A DNA stretch of 64,000 nt from Eustoma russellianum (lineage: Eukaryota; Streptophyta; Magnoliopsida; Gentianales; Gentianaceae): NCBI GenBank assembly GCA_036186865.1, contig AP025065.1:6422771-6486770 (forward strand), given 5' to 3'. Below, one piece after another: positions 12,907 through 23,568 of this stretch (position 1 is its first letter; each line of letters opens with the position of its first letter). Below the pieces are notes generated by a model that was not told where the DNA came from, did no database searches, and saw nothing but the letters and a program-made list of their open reading frames with translations. Position numbers and translations under genes: made by a program.

Positions 12907-15185
12907 TGTAGAGAAAAAGGGGTTTGAGTGATTTCAAAATGCATGATTTAAATAACGTGTTACAAAGAAATGCATGACATATTTTATGACGTGACACGTT
13001 GTTGCATAAAACTTGCCTTATATAGTTCATATATAATGTTGTCGTACTAACGAGCCATGAAGCTTTAAAGCTTACATCAAATGGCAAACATTTGTTGTGT
13101 TTGAACTATTTTCAGGTGCCATCATTAATGAACTAAACTAGTTCATTAAGTGAAGTACTTAGTTAAATAAACTAAGTAGTTCATTAAAGGAAGCTATATT
13201 TGGAAAAGGAACAAAGGCAACAAGTTGAAGAATGGAAAGTCTTCTTCACCCCCTCTCCACACGTTTTTATATATATATTTTTATATATATTCAGATTTTT
13301 TTAAAAGGGCACATACATATATATTCCAACGTACTACCGACACGTTATACATTTTACATACGTACGTTAATGTCACACCACTATATTTAACTCATATTTA
13401 TGAGTATATTCAGGTCTTATATCATATTATATAAGTCATAGTGATGAAAATTTATTACGACACGTTAAAAGGTTCTAAACCAAAAATTGTCATATCGGGC
13501 GAATACCGAAACTTCACCAACGTGTCACGTACTTGCCGTATATAGATGGCCAGCCCCTACACTTCAAAAATGGCCACAAATTTCGTGGCTTACATGGTAT
13601 GTGCAGCCATAAAATCATTCCATATTGGCACACACAAATCACCCCACATTAAGGCCAAATTGTGGAGATTCCAATTTCAATTTTGTCACATGGTTTAGGC
13701 TCCACTTTAATCAGCCTTATGAGCTGAATATCAAAGTTTAATTTATGTATATTATGTGTAACATAATATATATAACATGTGCAAAAGTTGGAATTTAATT
13801 AGAGAAAAATCGGGTAATCGATAAATATCGAAAATTCAGTTTTCTACGTACACGACACATGGAATGTTTTTGGCACATCATACAACATGTGTCTAGACAC
13901 TTTTTACATATTTCATACATCTCAAAGTGTTCTAGAAAATTCAATTAAGGGCTGATTGGAATATACCATGTGTGTATTATTAAATGTGCACTATTTTACA
14001 AAGTTTGCAAAAATAAAATTCAGCACATGTATCTACACATTATACACCCCTATACCAGCTTGATGGAGCATATGTGGAGTCTTGTTGGCATATTGATTGG
14101 TCAAGAATAAAGCATGCAATGTTGGTGACATAAAGAAAGGAACTACAAAAGGTAACATTTCAAACGTATGTCACATTTGTAACACATGCTGAAAATTTCA
14201 GCATGTGCACAATGGCTGGCCGATTTTTACACCAATATGAGTCATATTTTGTGTCTTGATTAAGGTGGATTGATTAGAAGATAATTTGGAAGTATTTTGA
14301 ATAAGTTATGGAATTAAAGTTCTGATATTTTTGAATATCACAAATGCTGAAAAATTCAGCATGTGTGGGAATGTATATGGCCGAAATATAGGCCACATTG
14401 TTGTCTAATTTTTATTCCATAAAAGATGAGAATATTGCATACTAAATGGTGATTGAATTATCCTATGATTTCTTGGATTAAATCAATGCAAAATAGGCAA
14501 TATTTTGAACAAAAGGTGAATGTTACACATGCTGAAATTTCAGCATGTGCAAGATGTGTATGGCCGATTTTGTTGGTGATTATTGTGGCAATTTGTTTTC
14601 CAAATTAGTTGGGATTGATTGTGAGATATCTGGCAAATTTTTTATGATGATTTTGGCACATTTTTTAAGTGTTATTCTCAGATTTGTCTAGTCATCAAGT
14701 GATGACAACATCCAACCAATCAATGAGTGCCAAGTAAGCAAGAGCTTAATGATCATCCAATGAGGAGATGCCAAGTAAGCAAAGACATGTCACAATGATG
14801 CCATATACTCTTCCAAGGACTTAGAAGATAATTTTCAGGAGGGGAAGAGCAATAGGGGGGACGGCCAACTATGATAAAAAGAAGTGAAGAGAGCAAAACA
14901 AAAGCAAGACAAGTCTCACAAGTTCAAAAGTGCAAAAAGAGTCTTTCATTCCCTTCTTCTTCTACATCTTTCTTTCTTCTTCCAAAAAAGCCTATTGTAC
15001 TTGCATTCATATACTTGAATAGGCTTCTTATAGACCACCACATATTCTTTTATCATTGTAAAAGATTGATCAAGGTGTGATCAATCTTAGACTTGCAAGG
15101 TGGTGGTGTTCGTGTGCATTGTATTCACATACAAGGTTTGTAAAGGGTTGGAGTTGGTGTATAACTCCATCAACCCTGTGGTGAG
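12907..15185 (+). repeat. C1: family-C solo LTR, 5' part
   Basis: It starts TGTAGAGAAAAAGGGG right after TGGAT in the B RT gene. Its 2.3 kb align with the first part of the C2 5' LTR (15186-17465) but are visibly more diverged than the two C2 LTRs are from each other, so C1 is older. It carries the three CTGAAA/TTTCAG palindromes (14183-14207, 14341-14365, 14526-14549). It is cut at 15185 by C2. Confidence 0.88.
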
Positions 15186-18100
15186 TGTAGAGAAAAGGGG
15201 GTTTGATTGATTTCAAAATAAGTGACTTAAATGCATAATATATACACAAACGTGATTGATATATACATGTATGCATGATACATTGCTATTACTTGCCTTA
15301 TTTAGCTTATATAAAATGTTACGGGACTAACGAGCCATGAAGCGTTAAAGCTTACATCATATGGCAAACGTTTGTTGTGTTTATACTATTTTCAGGTGCC
15401 ACCATTAATGAACTAAACTAGTTCATTAAGTGAAGTACTTAGTTTATTAAACTAAGTAGTTCATTAAAGGAAGCCACATTTGGAAAAAAACACAAAGGCA
15501 ACAAGGCTAAGGAAGGAAAGTTTTCTCCTCCTCCCCTCTTAAATATACACACGCCATATACATATAAAATACATATATTTTCAGATTTTTTGAAAAAGGC
15601 ACATACACATGTATTCCAACGTACTACTGACACGTTATATATTTTACGCACGTATGTTAACGTCATACCACTATACTTAACTCATATTTATGAGTATATT
15701 CAGGTTTTATATCATATGATATAAGACATGGTGATGACAAATTAAATACGACATGTTAAAAGGTTCTAAACCAAAAATTGTCGTATCGGGCGAATACCGA
15801 AACTTCGCCAACGTGTCATGTACTTGCCATAAATAAATGTCCAGCCCCTATACTTTAAAAATCATCATAAATTTCGTGGCCTACATGATATTTTCAGCCA
15901 AAAATACTTTCCATATTGGCACACAAATCACCTCACATTAAGGCCAAAATGTGAAGATTCCAATTTTAATTTTGACACATGATAAATGGGGCCACTTTAG
16001 ACCAGCCAAGTGCTGAGATTTAAAGTATATATTATATATATATTATGTGTAACATAATATATATAACATGTGCAAAATTTGGAATTTAATTAGAGAAAAA
16101 TCGGGTAATCGATAAATATCGAAAATTCGGTTTTCTACGCACACATCACATGAAACGTTTTTGGTACATCATATGACACGTATCTAGACACTTTTTACAT
16201 ATTTTATACATCTTAAAGTGTTCTAGAAAATTAAATTAAGGGCTGATTGGAATATAACATGTGTGTATTATTAAATGTGCATTATTTTACAAAGATAGCA
16301 AAAATAATTTTCAGCACATGTATATACACTATACACGCATATTACAGCTGAGATGGAGCTTATTTGGAGCCTTGTTGGCATATTGATTGGTCAAGAATCA
16401 ATCATACAATGTTGGTGAATTAAAGAAAGAAGCTACAAATGGTAAGATTTCAAACTTTGTCTCACTTATAACACATGCTGAAAATTTCAGCATGTGTAAG
16501 CTTGGCTGGCCAATTTTTGTATGTTAATGTGCCATATTTTATCATCTTAAATTATGTGATTGATTGGAAGAAGAAATGGAAGCATTTTAAATATTTTTCA
16601 AAGCCATAAATAGTGATATCTTCAATATCACACATGCTGAAATTTTTCAGCATGTGTAGTATGTACAATGGCCGAAAATGAGGCCAAGTGGGAGTTCAAA
16701 TTTCATTCCAAATTGATAAAGATAATTGCTATCAATTTATGATTTATTTTAAAAAGAAAAATCAAAGAGAAATGGTAATATTTTGAACTTTATCTCCATG
16801 AATCACGTGCTGAAAATTCAGCATGGTATATGTTCATAATGGCCGATTTTTTGCTTGGTTGGGAAGGAATTTTGTCTTGCAAAATTTATGTGACAATCTT
16901 GAGCTTTGTGGAAATTATTTTGTGATTGATATTGGCACATGTTTAAGTGATATATTCAGATTTTTCCAAGTCATCAATGATGACAACATCCAACCAATCA
17001 TGAAGTGCCAAGTAAGCAAAGCTTAAATGATCATCCAATAAGAAGATGCCAAGTAAGCAAGACCATGTCACAATGATGTCTTACATCCTCCCAAGGACTT
17101 AGAAGATAATTTTCAAGAGGGGGAGGACCCAAGGGGGACGGCCATATGACATTAAAAGGAAAGAAGAGGAGCAAAAACAAGACATGAACAAGCATTGCAA
17201 AATCAAAGTTCAAAAACGCCTAAGCCTCTTCTTCTACATTCTCTTTCTTTCTTTTTTCTTGTAAGCCTATTGTATTCATATCTTTCAATCTTGAATAGGC
17301 TTGATATAGACCACCACATATTCCATATCTTTGTAAAAGATTGATCAAGGTGTGATCAATCTTCATTCTTGCAAGGTGGTGGTGTTCGTGCGAATTGTAT
17401 TCATCGTACAAGGTTTGTAAAGGGTTGGAGTTAGTGTGTAACTCTATCAACCCTGTGGTAAGGTGTGTTGCGTGTGTGTGATTAGTGTGAGCCAAGGAAG
17501 GTGTTCCTTGAAGACTGGAGTAGGTTGTTTATAACTGAACCAGTATAAAAATCTTGATGTCATTTACTTTCAGCATTTACTTTCAGTTACTGCATAGTTT
17601 ACTCTTTTTGTTCGCATTCGTAAAAATAGTAAAAGAATTTCAAAAATCACGAAAATTTCCATAAATATACCCACACGTTCTAGGGTTAATTTTCACAAGT
17701 ATCAACCCTTTTCGATAAGTATAAGTCGATCAAACATCAAAAGTTCTGAGACTAGTGCAGTCTGATTTTCAGACTTGCAAAGGTTGAGACTTTGATTGTA
17801 GTTGACCTACTTTCCAAAAGAATTTTGCAAAACTGTTTCAACCCACTTAAATATAGTATATAAGGAGTTAGTGGTTAAAGTTTTAAAGTATTTGGACATA
17901 CACACAAATAGGAATAATATTTTTAAAACCGTCTACCGTTTCTGGCAGATTCGAGCAATCTGATTACCAACGGTTTTTGAAGGGGTTAAAGGTTGAATTT
18001 TAATTTGAAATTTTTAGGGGACCCTCATAACATCTGAGGCTAAGTTCTCGCAAAATTTCAGAATTTTTGGAGACCTATAACCTGGTTTTAAAAACGTTTT

Positions 18101-18232
18101 AAAACTGGTCCTGAAAACAGAATCTGTTTTCAGAAGTTGAGTTATATAGGTTTAAACAAATTTTAAAAACCACACTTTCCGCACCACCTATTCAACCCCC
18201 CCCCCCCCTAGTGGTGCCTTGCAGTTCCTACA
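15186..18232 (+). repeat. Element C2 5' LTR
   Basis: 3047 bp, TGTAGAGAAAAGGGGG to AGTTCCTACA. Two adjacent perfect hairpins lie at 15405-15429 and 15436-15458. Three palindromes with arms ACACATGCTGAAA/TTTCAGCATGTGT recur at 16471-16497, 16630-16657 and 16804-16826, each followed shortly by a TGGCCGA or TGGCCAA box. A run of about 13 C lies at 18196-18208 near the 3' end. The small frames inside recur in the 3' LTR only because the LTRs are near copies. Confidence 0.93.
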
Positions 18233-18234
18233 AG

Positions 18235-18246
18235 TGGTATCAGAGC
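18235..18246 (+). other. Element C2 primer binding site (initiator Met tRNA)
   Basis: TGGTATCAGAGC, an exact match to the plant initiator Met tRNA 3' end complement, two bases after the LTR. It fixes the LTR end. Confidence 0.95.
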
Positions 18247-18286
18247 GCAGGAACACTCACTTCAAGGAATCCAACGATTCAGTGAG

Positions 18287-20209
18287 ATGGCAACCACAAA
18301 TCTCAAAACCGAGCAAGAAGGTATGTCGAGCCAAAGGCCTCCACTTTTTGACGGTGAGTCGTTTATTCAGTGGAAACTTAGAATGAAGCTTTTTCTTATG
18401 GCTATAGATATAGATCTTTGGTCGATAATAGAAGATGGCCCTTATGTCCAATCTAAGTTATCTACCGTAGACGGAGTCACATTAGAAGTCGTTAAATCTA
18501 GACAAGAATATACGAGTGATGATAAAAAGAAACTTAGTATGAATGCTAAGGCTATGCAATTTCTCCTAAACGGATTAAATAAAAGTGAGTCTAGTTATGT
18601 GTCAAACTGTTCGAGTGCACAAGAAATGTGGAGGATACTAGAAATGAAACACGAAGGCACGAGTCAAGTAAAAGAGTCAAAAATAAACATGCTTATGTCC
18701 ACACTTGAGTCGTTTAAATTATTGCCTAATGAGTCTATTGTTGATATGGATCTTCGTTTGACTAACATCTACAACTCTCTTGAGTCTCTTGGTAAAGCTT
18801 TTACCACGCAGGAAAAGGTACAGAAAGTCCTACGAAGTCTTCCATCCGAATGGGGCCCTAAAGTGACAGCAATAGAAGAAAGCAAGGAAACTAAGTCAAT
18901 AAAGATGGAAGAATTAATCGGATCACTTAAAGTTTATGAGAATAAACTCACCACACGGAAATCAGAATCATCTAAACAAGGTAAAGCTATTGCTTTTAAA
19001 TCAAATGAATACGTCTCCCCTCCCTCCGATCATGTAGATGATAGTGATTCTGAATCGAATAACGATGACCTAATTCTATTGGCTAAAGGCTTAAGAAAAT
19101 TTATGAGAAGGTCATTTAGAAACAAAAATAAGGGTACTACAACCAAGAGAAATAAGAACAAGTCAAATGATAAAGACGTTAAATGTTATGAATATGGCAA
19201 ACTCGGACACTTATCATATGATTGCCCCAATAAAGAAAAGCAAACAAATAAATACCCTGACAAGGAGCAGAACAAAAATAGACTCGTCTCAGAACCCAAA
19301 CAAAGGAAACGTGCTCTAAAGGCCTCCACCTGGAGTGATTCATCGGATTCTGAAACTGAGACCGAAGAGGAGACTGCACAAGTATGCTTTGCATCCAAAG
19401 CACCTAATGAGGTATCATCTGATTCTGACTCTGACTCTGAACCTTCTTATGATGATCTTTTTAGTCAGTATTTACAATTGCATAAATTCACTAAGACTCT
19501 CGCTAAGGAAAAGAAGCGATTAATTGAAGACAAGAAACTGTTAGAATCTTCTAACGAGAATCTTGTCGCTCAATTAAGCTATTCAAAGAAAGAGTCATCA
19601 TGTGTCATTACTGCATTAAAGACAGAGATTTCATCATTGACCACTCAAAATAATGAAATGAAATCCGAGATTTCAAGTTTGAAATCTAGGAATACCGATT
19701 TAGAGAAAATGATGAAACAGTTTGATACGGGGTCAAACATGCTGCATCGCATTATATTATCACAAAAGCATGACAGCGACAAAACGGGTTTGGGATACGT
19801 TGATACAAATAAAGTATCAACCAAACCAACTAAGTTTGTGGTGTCTAAGAAAGTAGACACCCCTAAGCCTCAAGTGGCGTCTAAGATGACGCAAAAGCCG
19901 TCCCTTTCCTCATCACGCCCCACTTCTTCTTCATATCATGTGAAATATAACTTTGTACTATATAGATATGAAAAGAAAAGAATAATGCATACACGAAATT
20001 CATATCATCCACGCACTACGCATACACACACAAGGACATATCAAAAACGTCCTTCATTCAATGAGTATAAAGGAGTCCTTGGGCAAAGGCCCAAAGTGCA
20101 TGCACCACATGTCTACTATATCGCACCTTCATCTACATTCTTGCCATTTGATAGACCAAGAAGGATCACCCAAGTATGGGTACCGAAAGGTACTTTTACC
20201 AAGAGGTGA
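18287..20209 (+). CDS. Element C2 gag polyprotein (640 aa, open frame)
   Basis: Capsid/nucleocapsid precursor of a SIRE-like element. The ATG at 18287 is 40 bp after the primer site and gives MATTNLKTEQEGMSSQRPPLFDG, matching the start used by B. The N-terminal gag domain (FIQWKLRMKLFLMAIDIDLW) spans about residues 20-130, and LESFKLLPNESIVDMDLRL through KVLRSLPSEWGPKVTAIEE about 143-205. The zinc knuckle is at residues 300-313. There the second Cys is Tyr (CYEYG in place of CYECG, one G-to-A change), which should abolish zinc binding. An Asp/Ser-rich linker, a long coiled coil (about 400-485) and a basic Tyr/His-rich tail follow. In this lineage gag and pol are normally read through together; here pol is in another frame, so a frameshift separates them. 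Confidence 0.9.
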   Translation: MATTNLKTEQEGMSSQRPPLFDGESFIQWKLRMKLFLMAIDIDLWSIIEDGPYVQSKLSTVDGVTLEVVKSRQEYTSDDKKKLSMNAKAMQFLLNGLNKSESSYVSNCSSAQEMWRILEMKHEGTSQVKESKINMLMSTLESFKLLPNESIVDMDLRLTNIYNSLESLGKAFTTQEKVQKVLRSLPSEWGPKVTAIEESKETKSIKMEELIGSLKVYENKLTTRKSESSKQGKAIAFKSNEYVSPPSDHVDDSDSESNNDDLILLAKGLRKFMRRSFRNKNKGTTTKRNKNKSNDKDVKCYEYGKLGHLSYDCPNKEKQTNKYPDKEQNKNRLVSEPKQRKRALKASTWSDSSDSETETEEETAQVCFASKAPNEVSSDSDSDSEPSYDDLFSQYLQLHKFTKTLAKEKKRLIEDKKLLESSNENLVAQLSYSKKESSCVITALKTEISSLTTQNNEMKSEISSLKSRNTDLEKMMKQFDTGSNMLHRIILSQKHDSDKTGLGYVDTNKVSTKPTKFVVSKKVDTPKPQVASKMTQKPSLSSSRPTSSSYHVKYNFVLYRYEKKRIMHTRNSYHPRTTHTHTRTYQKRPSFNEYKGVLGQRPKVHAPHVYYIAPSSTFLPFDRPRRITQVWVPKGTFTKR

Positions 20210-23200
20210 TTAACTAACTCGAAAGGACCCAAAGTTAAAAGGGTACCTAAATCATCTTTGCACATTGCAAGGGAGCCCACACATCGAAAGATACAACTAT
20301 TAAGTGGTTCCTTGACAGTGGATGCTCGAGACACATGACGGGTGACCCGAGCCTGTTCACCAAACTAAAGAAGGTCACAAAAGGCGGATCCGTGACCTTT
20401 GGAGACAACAACGAAGGCAAGATCATCGAAAAAGGTACGATTGGAAATCCAAGCACTCTCCAAATCTCCAACGTATTTTTTGTAAGCAACTTATCCTACA
20501 ATCTTCTTAGCATTTCTCAATTTGTTGACAACGGTTTTAATGTGTGTTTTACTCACCCTTATTGCAATATAATAAATAAAAATGGAGAAACCGTTTTAAA
20601 AGGAAAACGAGAAAGTAATATTTTTACGCTTTCTATGGATGATGTGGTAGACGCTAAAGTTAAGTGCTTTATGTCAAATGAACCCAATGTGAATTTATGG
20701 CATAGACGTTTAGGACACATTGGCATTTCCACACTAGAAAAACTTCAACGAAAGAACCTAGTACGAGGATTGCCTACGCTTGATTTAGACAACTTTCAGT
20801 TGTGTGAATCTTGCATAAAAGGCAAACAAACACGTGAGTCACTTAAGCCTAAAAATGAAATAAGCACGACTAGAGTCTTAGAACTATTGCATATTGATTT
20901 GTTTGGTCCTAGTCGCACTACAAGCCTTGGTGGGAGCCACTATGCATGCGTGATTGTTGATGATTTTTCTCGCTATACTTGGACTTTATTTCTTGCACAT
21001 AAGGATGATAGCGCCATTGAGATTGCAAAATTAATTAGCTAACTTGAAAATCAATACGGTGTAAGTGTGAAAAAGATAAGAAGTGATATAGGCGGCGAGT
21101 TTAAAAACAAAGAGATGATTTCATTTTGCGAAGAAAAAGGAATCAAGCATGAGTTTTCGCCACCTAGAACTCCACAATTAAATGGAGTAGTAGAAAGAAA
21201 GAATCGTATATTACAAGAAATCGCTAGGACTATGTTATGCGAAAATAAATTGCCTAGATTTCTGTGAGCGGAAGCCGTAAATTATGTATGCTATATTGTA
21301 AATCGCCTATATATAAGAAAGAAAATAAACAAGACGTCTTATGAGATTTTGAATGATCGCATGCCTAAGATTGACTATTTTCGTGTGTTTGGATGCAAAT
21401 GTTTTGTTTTAGATACAAAAGATAATTTAGACAAATTTGAATCCAAATCAATTGAGTGCATTTTTGTTGGATATTCTATAAATTCAAAGGCATATAGGTG
21501 TTATGATCCTCTCACTAGACAAATCATGGAATCTATTCATGTGAAATTCAATGAATTTGGTGAGATTGATAAAGATAAGGAATATGACGATGACTTTGAA
21601 TTGAAACCCGTGTTGAATGAAGATGATGGTTCTTTTGATATGCATGATATGAATGACACACTAGAAATGCATGATCACATAGAAATGCATGATAACATAG
21701 AAAATAATCAACCAAGATGGCATAGAGATCACCCACATGATCTCATAATAGGCGACCTCACTCATGGTGTGCGACCACGTAGAAGAATTACTTCGGATGA
21801 AATAAATGAATTTCATGCTATGATTTCTGAAATTGAGCCCAAAATGTGCATGATGCTTTGAGTGATTCTTCTTGGATTGATGCCATGCATGATGAACTTA
21901 ATCAATTTGTTAGAAACGATGTATAGGATTTAGTGCCACGACCACAAGATAAGACTATAATAGGCACAAAGTGGGTGTTTAGGAATAAAATGAATGAAGA
22001 AGGAAAGGTTGTTAGAAATAAAGCCAGACTTGTAGCACAAGGCTATAATCAAGAAGAATGAGTTGACTACGATGAAACATTTGCACCCGTAGCACGTTTA
22101 GAAGCTATACGACTATTACTTGCTATTGCTTGCATGAAAGATTTCAGATTATATCAAATGGACGTAAAAAGTGCATTCCTAAATGGATTTATACAAGAAG
22201 AAGTATACGTGAAGCAACCACCCGGTTTTGAAGATTTGAAACATCCCGATCACGTGTACAAACTAAAGAAGGCACTATACGGCCTAAAGCAAGCACTGAG
22301 AGCATGGCATGATCGTTTTGCTACTTTCCTTTTAGAAAATGATTTTAAACGGGGTACGATAGATAGTACACTATTTTTGAAACAAGATAAATCGGATTTA
22401 CTTATTATCCAAATCTACGTTGATGACATTATTTTCTGTTCTACCTCACATAGACTTGTTGAAGATTTTGAAAATTGCATGATATCCGAATTTGAAATGT
22501 CTATGGTTGGTGAACTTAATTATTTTCTTGGCTTGCAGATTAAGCAAACGAGTAAAGGGATTCACATAAGTCAAGCAAAATATGTCAATGACATGATTAA
22601 AAAGTTTAACTTTGAAAATTTGAAACCATCCCCCACCCCTATGAGTGTCACTACTAAATTGGACAAAGACGAACATGGTAAAGACGTTGATAATGGCTTA
22701 TATCGATCTATGATAGGTTCTTTGCTATATTTAACTGCTAGTAGGCCTGATATCATGTTTAGTGTATGCATGTGCGCACGATTTCAGAGTCAACCTAAGG
22801 TGTCTCACTATAATGCGGTAAAAAGAATATTCCGTTATATTAAGCACTACGATAAGGATTCCACATTTAACCTGCATGCTTATACTGATGCAGATTATGG
22901 TGGCTACAAAATAGATAGAAAGAGCACGAGTGGGACTTGCCAATTTATAGGAAACTCACTCAATTCATGGTTTTCCAAAAAGCAAGCAAGCGTTGCTTTG
23001 TCCACTACTGAGGCTGAGTACATGGCACTTAGCCTTTGTTGCACACAGTTGTTGTGGATAAAACAACTTTCGGACTTTGGAATTACCGTAAATAGAATTC
23101 CTATATATTGTGATAGTATGAGCGCCATTAATTTGTCTAAGAACCCCGTGTTACATTCTAAGGCTAAGCATATAGAAGTACGCTATCACTTTCTTCGTGA

Positions 23201-23342
23201 TCACGTAAACAATGGTGATATCGTCATAGATCACGTGCGCACAGAAGCATAAGTAGCGGATATCTTTACAAAAGCCTTAAATCAAGCCACGTATGAATCT
23301 CTTCGCTCCAAATTAGGCATGATTCCCGTTGATATGATTTGA
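20210..23342 (+). pseudogene. Element C2 pol: protease, integrase, RT, RNase H
   Basis: Protease WFLDSGCSRHMTG lies at about 20305-20343. The pre-integrase HHCC is complete (HRRLGHIG ... CESCIKGK, 20700-20826). The integrase core has LHIDLFGP (about 20888), IRSDIGGEF (21073) and NGVVERKNR (21182): the D, D and E are present. RT has VKSAFLNGFIQEEVYVKQPPG and YVDDIIF (22417). RNase H has YTDADYGG and STTEAEYMAL, with the stop at 23340. Lesions: frame change after gag, TAA 21040, TGA 21265, a frameshift near 21845, TAG 21924, TGA 22059, TAA 23250. All domains remain recognisable and alignable with B, in keeping with a recent death. Confidence 0.92.
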
Positions 23343-23568
23343 TTTTCTTTCTTTATTGACACGAATCTTTTGATTTACTTTCCAAAATAAAGGGGGAGAG
23401 AAAGCATGATTTAAGGGGGAGAGAGAGACAAAATTGATACTGATTACACAAATCAAGGGGGAGCCGGATTTGAAATTCAAATTTCAAATTTATGCATGTT
23501 TGAAGGGGGAGCGATGGCATTTAAATCATGTGCATAAGTTATTTTGAAAATCATCAAAAGGGGGAGAT
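23343..23568 (+). other. C2 3' non-coding region with repeated purine tracts
   Basis: Four AGGGGGAG tracts follow the pol stop (near 23392, 23422, 23456 and 23505), and a fifth, AAAAGGGGGAGAT (23557-23568), abuts the 3' LTR and is the likely plus-strand primer. No envelope-like ORF is present. Repeated polypurine tracts are a habit of SIRE-like elements. Confidence 0.8.

Noticed and set aside
16823..17026. 67-codon frame repeated at 25205-25408 with one change
   Set aside because: It is repeated only because it lies in both C2 LTRs; it overlaps a palindrome and is not kept in C1.
18235..18246. Part of a Met tRNA gene
   Set aside because: Only the 12-base complement to the tRNA 3' end is present directly after an LTR; it is a primer site. 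The same holds at 8597, 40743 and 52841.
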